This document shows positions 33,375 through 44,428 of a stretch of DNA of 64,000 bases, piece by piece. Each line of letters opens with the position of its first letter. Position 1 is the stretch's first letter. The notes below the pieces were generated by a model. The model saw only the letters and a program-made list of their open reading frames with translations, was not told where the DNA came from and ran no database searches. Location of the stretch: the NCBI RefSeq assembly GCF_037176765.1, contig NC_090024.1:248048953-248112952 (forward strand), read 5' to 3'. Both the position numbers and the translations under genes were made by a program. The DNA comes from Anolis sagrei (taxonomy: Eukaryota > Chordata > Lepidosauria > Squamata > Anolidae).

Positions 33375-34282
33375 GACTACTACTACTATTACTATTATAG
33401 AATTATATATCCATAGAGTTGAGAGAGACCCTGGGAATCATTCAGTCCAATCTCCTGCCGTGGAGGAAAAGCACCTTCAAAGCTCCCCCGACAGATGGGC
33501 ATCCAGCCTCTGCATTATTATTATTATTATTATTAGTACGATGGCTTCTATTATTATTATAGAATTGTGTACACATAGAGTTGAGAGAGACCCTGAGGGT
33601 CATTCAGTCCAACCCCCTGCCATGGAGGAAAAGCACCTTCCAAGCACCCCCGAGAGATGGCCAAAGTTGGAGGGCCAAAGTTTGCCCATGCGACAGATGG
33701 CCATGGAATTGTGTGAGATGAAGTCCAAAACACCTGGAGGGCCAAAGTTTGCCCATGCCAGGTCTAGATGCATCATAGTGTCATAGAATCTTACAGTTGG
33801 AAGTTGCCTCTAAAGGCCATTCAGTTGAATCCCCTTCTGCTTTCATGCAGAAAAGCACCATCAGAGCCCCCCGGACAGATGGCCATCCAGCCTCTGCATT
33901 ATTATTAGTAGTATGACTACTAGTACTTTTATTATTATAGAATTGTGTATACATAGAGTTGAGAGAGTCCCTGAGGGTCATTCAGTCCAACCTCCTGCCA
34001 TGGAGGAAAAGCACCTTCAAAGCACCCCGACAGATGGCCATCAGGCCTCTGCATTATTATTATTATTATTATTATTATTAGTAGTAGTAGTAGTAGTACA
34101 ACGACTTCTATTATTATTATAGAATTGTATATACATAGAGTTGAGAGAGATCCCAAGGGTCATTCAGTCCAACCCCCTGCCATGGAGGAAAAGCACCTTC
34201 AAAGCACACCCGACAGATGGCCAGTCGAACCCCCTTTTGTTTTCATGCAGAAAAGCACCGACAGATGGCCATCCAGCCTCTG

Positions 34283-34320
<38 letters not shown>

Positions 34321-34480
34321 GTACGATGACTTCTTTTATTATTATAGAATTGTGTATACATAGAGTTGAGAGAGACCCTGAGGGTCATTCAGTCCAACCT
34401 CCTGCCATGGAGGAAAAGCACCTTCAAAGCACCCTTGACAGAGGGCCATGGAATTGTGGGAGTTGAAGTCCAAAATAATA
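31309..34480 (-). repeat. Composite tandem array, about 350-bp units
   Basis: Eight to nine units. Each holds a MITE half (cacctggagggtcaaaattt), the junction gtctagatgcatcatagtg, an inverse CR1-like 3' end (tcatagaatcttacagttgg ... agatggccatccagcctctg), (TTA)n, and a second related 3' end (agaattatagatacatcaag ... ccatggaggaaaagcacc). Junctions near 31467, 31809, 32161, 32519, 32859, 33202 and 33763. The 31809-32860 units are almost identical; the later units diverge and lose pieces. Confidence 0.85.
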
Positions 34481-34795
34481 ATAATAATAACAATAACAAA
34501 TAAACCTTTATTTATACCCCGCTATCATCTCCTACAGGACTCGGTGCGGCTTACAAGAGGCCGAGCCCAAATACAACAACAATAAAACACAACGACAACA
34601 ATACAACAGTAAATAACTCATAAACAAAGCAAAACAATAACAATAATATCACGGCGCATTTAAAAACCTGTGGCAGGGCCAAATGCAATGATTAAAAAAT
34701 TTAAAATGCTGGGCATGTCAAAGTGAAATAGGATGGATATTTTAGGGAAAAGTGGGCGTGCAGACAATCCTAAATCTCTCGTAAAAAACACCTGG
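34481..34795 (-). mobile_element. L2 3' tail (inverse)
   Basis: aaacctttatttataccccg, ggactcggtgcggcttacaa and gaggccgagcccaaatacaa are the reverse complement of the L2 tail seen at 4440-4520 and 61195-61255. Confidence 0.75.
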
Positions 34796-35004
34796 AGGGC
34801 CAAAGTTTGTGCATGCCTGAATGAGAATCACACAACCCCAAGGTGGTAGCTGTGGAGCCTTTGCTTCTTGGGATTTTCCTAGCAGAATTCACTTGAGCCC
34901 ATTCCCCCAAAGCCCTGGCCGTACCATCTCTGCTCCTCTGGACTCTGTTCTCGCGTGGTGTGGGCTTGATCCTGACCCCTCTCTCTCTCTGTCTCTCTGC
35001 GCAG

Positions 35005-35639
35005 CTTCTCATCCCCGCCCAGCTCTGGGCGCCCCCTCGGCCTCCTCCCTGGCGGCACTGCCCAGTGCTCCGTCCCACCCGAGCGGTCAGCCCTTGCCTC
35101 CCTCCGGCTCCAGCGCCCTGGCGCCCAACCCCCAGCAGGAGCTCCAGGCCAAGATCCTCAGCCTCTTCAACAGCGGGGCGGCGGTCACCACCAACAGCGG
35201 CTCCAGCCTGGGGCCCCCCCAGAGCGCCGGCTTTGCTCCCCAGGGGCCCCCCTCCCAGAACCACTCTGCGGCCGCGCTGGGCGGCTCCGGCGTGGGGATG
35301 CCCTCCTCGCAGCAGCGCTCGGTGGCCCCGGGGCCCCCGCAGTTCCAAGGCCACCAGGGCCCCGCCCGCGGCCCCGGCCCCCGCGGCCCGGCCCCGCAGC
35401 AGCCCCCCCAGCCCATGTACCAGCAGAACCGGGGCCCGCCCCCCGGGAACGCGGCCTCCACCCGCCCCGCCCCCACCTCCTCCGGGATCAACTTCGACAA
35501 CCCCAGCGTGCAGAAGGCCCTCGACACCCTCATCCAGAGCGGCCCCGCCCTCTCGCACCTGGTTGGCCAGACGGTCAGCCAGGCCCGGGCCATGGCCCCC
35601 AGCCAGCCCGCTATGGGCGCCTACCCCAGGCATTACTAG
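35005..35639 (+). CDS. NCOA5: NCOA5 last exon, stop codon
   Basis: Residues about 349-559: ASHPRPALGAPSASSLAALP, NPQQELQAKILSLFNSGAAV, a long Pro/Gly/Ser/Gln-rich stretch (GPPQFQGHQGPARGPGPRG), then GINFDNPSVQKALDTLIQSG, PALSHLVGQTVSQ and final MGAYPRHY (human MGSYQRHY). The two conserved islands in the otherwise disordered tail match human NCOA5. The middle is richer in G, P and GC than the human protein. The acceptor is tctctgcgcag and the stop TAG is at 35637. Very GC-rich compared with the intron. Confidence 0.96.
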
Positions 35640-36090
35640 TGCCCGGCCCTTTCCTCCTCTCCTGCCAGTCACAAGGGTTGCGCCCGCCTTCCCCTGCCTC
35701 CCATTGCCCAGCCCATTTTGGGGGGCCGTGTGTACCCCCCCCTCCCCCTCCATCCCTTCAGTGTCTGGGCGCAAGGGGCTCCGAGGGCTTCGTGCAAATC
35801 AGGATATGATCTCCTGCCCCAGTTACTCCCTGGAAGGGCTGGTGCTGACCACACACACAAAGCCGGCGTTTTGGGGTGCCCGGCACGGCTTCCTTGCGTC
35901 CCTTGGAGGAGAGGCCGTTCCTCATGAGTTTTGTTGTTTAGCCTTGTTTTCCTGGGACTGTGGCTGTTCCGTTCCCGAACGGTTTCTGGGTTTTTGTTTC
36001 TGTTTGTTTTGGTCATGTAGATAAAAAACCTCTGTCCAGTTATGAAGAGGACCTCACCTTTTTAAATAAAAACAAAAGAACGTGTATATA
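35640..36090 (+). terminator. NCOA5: NCOA5 3' UTR and polyA signal
   Basis: AATAAA at 36065-36070 within tttttaaataaaaacaaaag, about 425 bases after the stop, followed by a (TA)n/GT-containing stretch suited to cleavage near 36085-36095. Confidence 0.75.
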
Positions 36091-36129
36091 TATATATATA
36101 CAGACGCTCCAGAGGGGCACGTGGTTCTG

Positions 36130-36335
36130 AATTTGTTTGTTTGTTTCTTTACGACATTGATATGCCGCCCTTCTCACCCCGAAGGGGACTCAGAGCGGCT
36201 TACAAGGTATATATATACATACAATATATTATATTATTAGCATAGTACAATATCAGTTTTAAACATTGCTATATTGTACTATGCCAGTTATATTGTAATA
36301 TTATTAGTAATATTACCTGTATTATAAATATGTAA
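36130..36335 (-). mobile_element. LINE/SINE-type 3' tail (inverse)
   Basis: atgccgcccttctcaccccg, ggggactcagagcggcttac followed by AT-rich sequence, the same family as at 9440, 10955, 12090 and 12363. Intergenic. Confidence 0.5.
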
Positions 36336-36336
36336 T

Positions 36337-37368
36337 TATAGAATCATAGAATCAAAGAGTTGGAAGAGACCTCCTGGGCCATCCAGTCCAACCCCATTCT
36401 GCCAAGAAGCAGGAATATTGCATTCAAATCACCCCTGACAAATGGCCACCCAGCCTCTGCTTAAAAGCTTCCAAAGAAGGAGCCTCCACCACACTCCGGG
36501 GCAGAGAGTTCCACTGCTGAACGACTCTCAGAGTCAGGAAGTTCTTCCTCATAGAATCATAGAATCAAAAAGTTGGTAGAGACCTCCTGGGCCGCCATCC
36601 AGTCCACCCCCATTCTGCCAAGAAGCAGGAATATTGCATTTAAATCACCCCTGACAGATGGCCATCCAGCCTCTGTTTCAAAGCCTCCAAAGAAGGAGCC
36701 TCCACCACACTCCGGGGTGGAGAGTTCCACTGCTGAACGGCTCTCACAGTCAGGAAGTTCTTCCTCATGTTCAGATGGAATGTCCTCTCTTGAAGTTTGA
36801 AGCCATTCTTCCATTACGTCCTAGTCTCCAGGGAAGCAGAAAACAAGCTTGCTCCCTCCTCCTCCCTGTGGCTTCCTCTCACGTATTTATACATGGCTCT
36901 CATCATGTCTCCTCTCAGCCTTCTCTTCTTTAGGCTAAACATGCCCAGCTCCTTAAGCTGCTCCTCATGGGGCTTGTTCTCCAGACCCTAGTCTCCAGGG
37001 AAGCAGAAAGGAAGCTTGCTCCCTCCTCCTCCCTGTGGCTTCCTCTCACATATTTATACATGTTCTTTCATATCTCCTCTCAGCCTTCTCTTCTCCAGGC
37101 TAAACATGTCCAGTTCCCTAAGCCGCTCCTCATAGGGCTTGTTCTCCAGACCCTTGATCATTTTAGTCGCCCTCCTCCGGACACATTCCAGTTTGTCAAT
37201 ATCTCTCTTGAATTGTGGTGCCCAGAATTGGACACAGTATTCCAGATGTGGTCTAACCAAACCAGAAGAGAGGGGTAGCATGACTTCCTTAGATCTAGAC
37301 ACTATGCTCCTATTGATGCAGGCCAAAATCCCATTGGCTTTTTCTGCCGCCACATCACATTATAATTA
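36337..37368 (-). mobile_element. CR1 cluster: three overlapping 3' ends (inverse)
   Basis: A first 3' end (36337-36553) stops at cttcctc, a second starts with a new tail at 36554 and runs to about 36986, and a third piece continues to 37368 ([20 protein letters not shown]). The junctions show CR1 inserting into or recombining with CR1. Confidence 0.85.
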
Positions 37369-37373
37369 TAAGA

Positions 37374-37893
37374 TGTTGAGATTAACTTCACAATTCAGCA
37401 GCAGATCAGTTGCACAACTTCAGCGCTTTCCAGGAGCTTCTTCTTCCTGCACAGTATTTTCAGTCAACTGCTCCCACAAACTGCAGTCACTCTGGAACCT
37501 TTTACGTACACTTGAGCACATGCCCGGTCATTGTCACTTTTAACATTGTCTTTCCTCCAGTCTGGATGACATTACAGACTTACCACAGCACACAGTTATG
37601 TCTTGTCTTAGTAGACAGGTTCTTTAACTACATATAGCCTTCAACGAACAACAGCACAGCACAAGGAGAAATATACACTGTACACGACTTCCTTATATAC
37701 AATTCATTTACACATAGCAATCACCGATTGGTTCCCAACTCATTGACTCAATTGCATCATTCACAGTCACCTGGACTAGGCCAGAACACATTCCCCGTAT
37801 ACAATCAATGCATGACTCAGCATTCCCAATAGAAGCCCATTAGCAGTCCATGATTCAGCTATATTACATTGCAATACATTGTAAAACCTGACA
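37374..37893 (-). mobile_element. Solo LTR, 520 bp
   Basis: TGTTGAGATTAAC ... AAAACCTGACA with a perfect 5-bp duplication TAAGA (37369-37373, 37894-37898). On the - strand a TATATAAGG box is visible in the middle, so the LTR reads leftward. No internal region. Different family from the LTR at 21165. Intact ends suggest a fairly young insertion. Confidence 0.8.
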
Positions 37894-37978
37894 TAAGATC
37901 ATATTATTAGTAGTAGTATTATAATGCATTACATTATAATATTATAAATATTATATATACAATATATATTATATTATA

Positions 37979-38861
37979 CTAGCCGTCCCCTGCCACACGT
38001 TGCCGTGGCCCTCATGGGAGTTCTGTGTGGGAGGTTTGGCCCAATTCTATCGTTGGTGGGGTTCAGAATGCTCTGTGATTGTAGGTGAACTATATATCCC
38101 AGCAAGTACAACCCCCAAATGTCAAGATTCTATTTCCCCCAAACTCCACCAGTGTTCACATTTGGGCATATTGAGTATTCATGTAGAGTTTGGTCCAGAT
38201 CCATCATTGTTTGAGTCCACAGTGATCTCTGGATGGAGGTGAACTACAACTCCAAAACCAAAGGACACTGCCCACCAAACTCTTGGTCATGGGAGAACTG
38301 TGTGCCAAGTTTGGTTCACTTCCATCGTTGGTGGGGTTCAGAATGCTCTGTGATTGTAGGTGAACTACAAATCCCATCAACTACAACTCCCAAATGTCAA
38401 GATTCTATTTCCCCCAAACTCCACCAGTGTTCACATTTGGGCATATTGAGTATTCATGTAGAGTTTGGTCCAGATCCATCATTGTTTGAGTCCATAGTGC
38501 TGCCTGGATGTAGGTGAACTACAACTCCAAAACCAAAGGACACTGCCCACCAAACCTTTCCAGTATTTTCTGTTGTTCATGGGAGAACTGTGTGCCAAGT
38601 TTGGTTCAATTCCATCGTTGGTGGGGGTTCAGAATGTTCTTTGATTGTAGGTGAATTATAAATCCCAGCAACTACAACTCCCAAATCACAAAATCACCCC
38701 CAACCCCACCAATATTCAAATTTGGGTGTATTTTCTTTTTTGAGTGAAGGACATAGATTGGGTTGTTAGGTGTCTTGTGTCCAAATTTGGTGTCAATTCA
38801 CCTGGTGGTTTTTGAGTTCTGTTAATTCCACAAACGAACATGACATTTTTATTTATATAGA
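37979..38861 (-). mobile_element. Helitron (inverse, non-autonomous)
   Basis: Left end ctagccgtcccctgccacac is the inverse of the 3' terminus at 8855; right end catttttatttatataga is the inverse of the TC 5' start. The inside contains two near-identical blocks (38024-38270 and 38310-38560), a tandem duplication of the cargo. Confidence 0.75.
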
Positions 38862-38875
38862 TTATATCATATCAT

Positions 38876-39122
38876 ATCATAGAATCATAGAATCAAAGAG
38901 TTGGAAGAGACCTCATGGGCCATCCAGTCCAACCCCATTCTGCCAAGAAGCAGGAATATTGCATTCAAATCACCCCTGAAAGATGGCCATCCAGCCTCTG
39001 CTTAAAAGCTTCCAAAGAAGGAGCCTCCACCACATTCCCCTGGGGCAGAGAGTTCCACTGCTGAACGGCTCTCCCAGTCAGGAAGTTCTTCCTCATGTTC
39101 AGGTGGAATCTCCTCTCTTGTA
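38876..39122 (-). mobile_element. CR1 3' end (inverse)
   Basis: Tail at the left, then agatggccatccagcctctg and tcaggtggaatctcctctct. Followed by 39123-39400, in which I see no gene or known repeat. Confidence 0.85.
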
Positions 39123-39401
39123 GCTTATGTTCATGTTTACATGATCAAAGACAATATCTCTTAAGCAAGGAAGTTACTGAATTCATGAACTGTAATTAAA
39201 AGTTGCTGATGAGAACTGTTGACATTGATGACCAGGGACAAATGATTAACTCTGTGGTGGAAAGCAACATGTTTACATTACCAAAGGCAATGATTCTTTA
39301 AGTTACGTCAACACAATGTTTACTTACATTAAGAAGGAAAACCAACATCACATAAGGAAAGAATGCCAACATCTGTCTGGAACTGATGGAATCAGCAAGT
39401 T

Positions 39402-40495
39402 TTAGAATCATAGAATCAATCCTAGAATCCAAGAGTTGGAAGAGACCTCCTGGGCCATCATCCCGTCCAACCCCATTCTGCCAAGAAGCAGGAATATTGC
39501 ATTCAAATCACCCCTGACAGATGGCCACCCAGCCTCTGCTTAAAGGCTTCCAAAGAAGGAGCCTCCACCACACTCCCTCCGGGGCAGAGAGTTCCACTGC
39601 TGAACGGCTCTCACAGTCAGAAATCATAGAATCAAAGAGTTGGAAGAGACCTCATGGGCCATCATCCCGTCCAACCCCATTCTGCCAAGAAGCAGGAACA
39701 TTGCATTCAAATCACCCCTGACTGATGGCCATCCAGCCTTTGTTTAAAAGCTTCCAAAGAAGGAGCCTCCACCACACTCCCTCCGGGGCAGAGAGTTCCA
39801 CTGCTGAACGGCTCTCACAGTCAGGAAGTTCTTCCTCATGTTCAGATGGAATCTCCTCTCTTGTAGTTTGAAGCCATTGTTCCATTGTGTCCTAGTCTCG
39901 CTCCAAGGAAGCAGAAAACAAGCTTGCTCCCTCCTCCTCCCTGTGGCTTCCTCTCACATATTTACACATGGCTATCATCATATCTCCTCTCAGCCTTCTC
40001 TTCTTCAGGCTAAACATGCCCAATTCCCTAAGCCGCTCCTCATAGGGCTTGTTCTCCAGACCCTTGATCTGCTCCTTCCTCCCTGTGGCTTCCTCTCACA
40101 TATTTAGACATGGCTCTCATCATATCTCCTCTCAGCTTTCTCTTCTTCAGGCTAAACATGCCCAGCTCCTTAAGCCGCTCCTCATAGGGCTTGTTCTCCA
40201 GACCCTTGATCTGCTCCCTCCTCCCTGTGGCTTTCTCTCACATATTTATCCATGGCTATCATATCTCCTCTCAGCCTTCTCTTCTTCAGGCTAAACATGC
40301 CCAGTTCCCTAAGCCGCTCCTCATAGGGCTTGTTCTCCAGACCCTTGATCTGCTCCCTCCTCCCCGTGACTTCCTCTCACATATTTATACATGGCCCTCA
40401 TCATATCTCCTCTCAGCCTTCTCTTCTTCAGGCTAAACATGCCCAGTTCCCTAAGCCGCTCCTCATAGGGCTTGTTCTCCAGACCCTTGATCATA
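39402..40495 (-). mobile_element. CR1 cluster with four-fold internal repeat (inverse)
   Basis: One 3' end (39402-39618) is joined to another (39622 on). From 40066 to 40489 the 140-142-bp block between cttgatctgctcc junctions is repeated about four times. The junction is the same as in the + strand copy at 22638. Confidence 0.88.
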
Positions 40496-40496
40496 T

Positions 40497-41168
40497 CATA
40501 TTATTAGAATAGCACAGGAGACAAGATGGTGCTGTCCCCTGGCCTCCCCTGTCTTCGCTCTGGCCCAGTTGAATTGGTGCAAGCGTGCTCTCTTTGCATC
40601 GGACGCGTTTCACCTGTCCGCACCCATCGTCCCCTGGCTTCACCTTTGGCCACCTGAGCCTGGTTTTGGGGCAGTGACTGTCTTCCCAAGAATAGTGGCT
40701 GCAGGAGACAGGGAGATGGAAAGCCCCTCGCAGTGACCCCCTTTCTCCACCCCTTGTTTTCTGCTCACTCGGCTGCAAAGGTCCAGATGCCTTGGAATGA
40801 ATAATAGACGAGCCAAGCGGGAGCCACTTAAAAAAACACATCAGCGTCAACTCCAAACTCCTGATGCACTCCTTTACCCCCTTACGTAACATTCATAGTC
40901 TGTTCTTGCCAAACTAAGTTGAGGTTAAATTTGGGGGGGGGGGGATTAGGAGAGCGAGCAGCCAGCCGTCTCTCAAGCGTGGGTTCTGTTTTTAGGAGCG
41001 CCTCTGTGAGGAGCCTCGCATTGATTTTGCTATTTTTGCAAGCCCTGCCTCTCTCTCAAGGCGCTTGCCAGGCTTGTTTATGTGCCAGAAAGGAGGGCAA
41101 CGCGCACAAGGTGCCTCGTGCTTTCGTAATGGGGTGCGTTGGGTCTTAGGGACCCCCAGGCCCTTTCT
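40497..41168. other. Intergenic, unassigned
   Basis: Moderately GC-rich, unique-looking, no convincing coding frame. A poly-G run at 40934-40943. Confidence 0.4.
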
Positions 41169-41256
41169 CTTTCTGGAAGGCAACAGAGGCAAACCTCCCC
41201 CTCCTCAAATTGTGTCCTGCTCTTTGGAGGAGCAAGGAACACGCTTGCCCCTCTTT

Positions 41257-41893
41257 CATAGAATCCTAGAATCAAAGAGTTGGAAGAGACCTCCTGGGCC
41301 ATCCAGTCCACCCCCATTCTGCCAAGAAGCAGGAATATTGCATTCAAAGCACCCCTGACAGATGGCCATCCAGCCTCTGCTTAAAAGCTTCCAAAGAAGG
41401 AGCCTCCACCACACTCCCTCCGGGGCAGAGAGTTCCACTGCTGAACGGCTCTCACCGTCAGGAAGTTCTTCCTCATGTTCAGGTGGAATCTCCTCTCTTG
41501 TAGTTTGAAGCCATTGCTCCATTGTGTCCTAGTCTCCAAGGAAGCAGAAAACAAGCTTGCTCCCTCCTCCTCCCTGTGGCTTCCTCTCACATATATATAC
41601 ATGGCTCTCATTCCTCCTCTCAGCCTTCTCTTCTTCAGGCTAAACATGCCCAGCTCCTTAAGCCGCTCCTCATAGGGCTTGTTCTCCAGACCTTTTATCA
41701 TTTTAGTCGCTCTCCTCTGGACACATTCCAGCTTGTCAATCTCTCTCTTGAATTGTGGTGCCCAGAATTGGACACAATATTCCAGATGTGGTCTAACCAG
41801 AGCAAAATAGAGCATGGGGAGCATGACCTCCCTAGTTCTAGACACGATGCTCCTATTGATGCAGGCCAAAATCCCATTGGCTTTTTTTGCCGC
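41257..41893 (-). mobile_element. CR1 3' end flanked by 85-88-bp direct repeats
   Basis: The - strand encodes [20 protein letters not shown] through [19 protein letters not shown]. The flanks 41169-41256 and 41894-41978 are the same sequence (ctttctggaaggcaacagag ... ctctttggaggagcaaggaa) and abut the element exactly on both sides. Confidence 0.88.
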
Positions 41894-42002
41894 CTTTCTG
41901 GAAGGTAACAGAGGCAAACCCCCTCCTCAAATTGTGTCCTGCTCTTTGGAGGAGCAAGGAACACACTTGCTCCTCTTTGGCGCAACCGCCTTTCAAATAC
42001 TC

Positions 42003-42047
42003 AAATAATAACAATAATACTTTATTTATACCCCGCTACCATCTCCC
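42003..42047 (-). mobile_element. L2 3' tail, left part (target of the SINE)
   Basis: actttatttataccccgcta then ccatctccc. The tail resumes at 43366 with the same TACCATCTCCC. Confidence 0.7.
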
Positions 42048-42207
42048 CAAGGAGCTCCCGGTGGCGCAGTGGGTTAAAGCGCTGAGCTGCTGAGCTTGTT
42101 GACCAAAAGGTCGCAGGTTTGATTCCAGGGAGCGGCGTGAGCTTCCTCTGTCAGCCCTAGCTTCTGCCAACCTAGCAGTTCGAAAACATGCAAATGTGAG
42201 TAGATCA

Positions 42208-42895
42208 ATAGGAGTCCTCGTGGACAACAAGTTAAACATGAGCCAGGAATGTCATGTGGCGGCAAAAAAAGCCAATGGGATTTTGGCCTGCATCAAGAGG
42301 AGCCTAGTGTCTAGATCTAAGGAAGTCATGCTCCCCATGCTCTATTCTGCTTTGGTTAGACCACATCTGGAATATTGTGTCCAGTTCTGGGCACCACAAT
42401 TCAAGAGAGATATTGACAAGCTGGAATGTGTCCAGAGGAGGGCGACTAAAATGATCAAGGGTCTGGAGAACAAGCCCTATGAGGAGCGGCTTAAGGAGCT
42501 GGGCATGTTTAGCCTGAAGAAGAGAAGGCTGAGAGGGGATATGATAGCCATGTACAAATATGTGAGAGGAAGCCACAGGGAGGAGGAGGGAGCAAGCTTG
42601 TTTTCTGCTTCCTTGCAGACTAGGACGCTATGGGACAATGGCTTCAAACTCCAAGAGAGGAGATTCCACCTGAACATGAGGAAGAACTTCCTGACTGTGG
42701 GAGCCGTTCAGCAGTGGAACTCTCTGCCCCGGAGTGTGGTGGAGGCTCCTCCTTTGGAAGCTTTGAAACAGAGGCTGGATGGCCATCTGTCAGGGGTGAT
42801 TTGAATGCAACATTCCTGCTTCTTGGCAGAATGGGGTTGGACTGGATGGCCCAGGAGGTCTCTTCCAACTCTTGGATTCTAGGATTCTATGATTC
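42208..42895 (+). mobile_element. CR1 3' end inside the SINE
   Basis: Open frame [20 protein letters not shown] through [20 protein letters not shown], complete to the tail (gattctatgattcta). No obvious target duplication in the SINE. Confidence 0.92.
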
Positions 42896-42931
42896 TAGGT
42901 ACCGCTCTGGCGGGAAGGTAACGGCGCTCCA

Positions 42932-43230
42932 TAGAATCCTAGAATCCAAGAGTTGGAAGAGACCTCATGGGCCATCATCCAGTCCAACCGCATTCTGCCA
43001 AGAAGCAGGAATATGGCATTCAAATCACCCCTGACAGATGGCCATCTAGCCTCTGTTTCAAAGCTTCCAAAGAAGGAGCCTCCACCACACTCCCTCCGGG
43101 GCAGAGAGTTCCACTGCTGAACAGCCCTTCTCACAGTCAGGAAGTTCTTCCTCATGTTCAGGTGGAATCTCCTCTCTTGTAGTTTGAAGCCATTGTTCCA
43201 TTGCGTCCTAGTCTCCAAGGAAGCAGAAAA
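42932..43230 (-). mobile_element. CR1 3' end (inverse) inside the SINE
   Basis: Tail agaatcctagaatccaagag at the left, body to gtctccaaggaagcagaaaa. Inserted between gctccat and gcggtcatg of the SINE. Confidence 0.88.
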
Positions 43231-43365
43231 CATGCGGTCATGCTGGCCACATGACCTTGGAGGTGTCTATGGACAACGCCGGCTCTTCGGCTTAGAAATG
43301 GAGATGAGCACCAGAGTCCCAGAGTCAGACATGACTGGACTTAATGTCAGGGCAAAACCTTTTTT

Positions 43366-43745
43366 TACCATCTCCCGAGGGGACTCGGTGCGGCTTACAT
43401 GAGGCCGAGCCCAAAATACAACAATACACACAATAACAATACATGCAAATGTGAGTAGATCAATAGGTACCGCTCCAGCGGGAAGGTAACGGTGCTCCAT
43501 GCGGTCATGCTGGCCACATGACCTTGGAGGTGTCTATGGACAATGCTGGCTTTTCAGCTTAGAAATTGAGATGAGCACCAGAGTCTGCCAACCTAGCAGT
43601 TCGAAAACATGCAAATGTGAGTAGATCAATAGGTACCGCGCCGGCGGGAAGGTAACGGTGCTCCGTGCAGTCATGCTGGCCACATGACCTTGGAGGTGTC
43701 TATGGACAACGCTGGCTCTTCAGCTTAGAAATGGAGATGAGCACC
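43366..43745 (+). repeat. L2 tail piece and two partial SINE copies in tandem
   Basis: 43366-43440 is the rest of the L2 tail. 43444-43565 and 43566-43745 repeat the SINE body (gtgagtagatcaataggtac ... cagcttagaaat.gagatga) without its tRNA head. Confidence 0.75.
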
Positions 43746-44195
43746 ACACCCCAGCCTCCACCACACTCCCTTTGGGGCAGAGAGTTCCACTGCTGAACGG
43801 CTCTCACAGTCAGGAAGTTCTTCCTCATGTTCAGATGGAATCTCCTTTCTTGTAGTTTGAAGCCATTGTTCCCTTGCGTCCTAGTCTCCAAGGAAGCAGA
43901 AAACAAGCTTGCTCCCTCCTCCTCCCTGTGGCTTCCCATCACATATTTATACACGGCTCTCATGTCTCCTGAATGTTAGGAAGAACTTCCTAACTGTGAG
44001 AGCTGTTCAGCAGTGGAATTCTCTGCCCCGAACTGTGGTGGAGGCTCCTTTTTGCCCAGAACTGGGCACAGTGATTCCAGGTGAAGAGGGCTTTACTTCC
44101 CTGCATAGGGACACTGTCCTTCTCTTGACGCAGCCTAGAATCACCTTGGCATTTTTAGCCGCTGCATCACAGTGACACCCCGCATTCAGCTTTGT
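43746..44195 (-). mobile_element. Two CR1 fragments (inverse then direct/older)
   Basis: 43746-43970 is an inverse CR1 tail. 43972-44195 starts with direct CR1 sequence (atgttaggaagaacttccta) and then an inverse, more diverged piece (gcccagaactgggcacagtg). Confidence 0.75.
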
Positions 44196-44199
44196 TGTC

Positions 44200-44373
44200 T
44201 GCAAACAGCAACCCAGTGTTTGTTGTCTGCAAAGACTCTGACATCCCTTTCACTGGGTTGCTGTGAGTGTCTTTTGGACTGTCTGTCCATGTTCCAGCAG
44301 CATTCTCCTGATGCTTTGCCTGTGTGGTTAATGGCATCTTCAGAGGTCTGTTGGAGGTGTGGCAAGTGGAGTG

Positions 44374-44428
<55 letters not shown>

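Larger units (their letters stand above)
42048..43365 (+). mobile_element. tRNA-derived SINE split by two CR1 insertions
   Basis: The head ggagctcccggtggcgcagtg ... ggtcgcaggtttgattcc has A-box and B-box like sequences of a tRNA promoter (squamate tRNA-SINE type). The body is at 42130-42207, 42896-42931 and 43231-43360. It is flanked by TACCATCTCCC (42037-42047, 43366-43376) as a target duplication. The two interruptions are CR1 copies. Confidence 0.8.

Noticed and set aside
34770-36024. 334- and 354-codon frames overlapping the NCOA5 last exon
   Set aside because: Shadows of a GC-rich exon; they lack conserved features, and the true frame matches human NCOA5.
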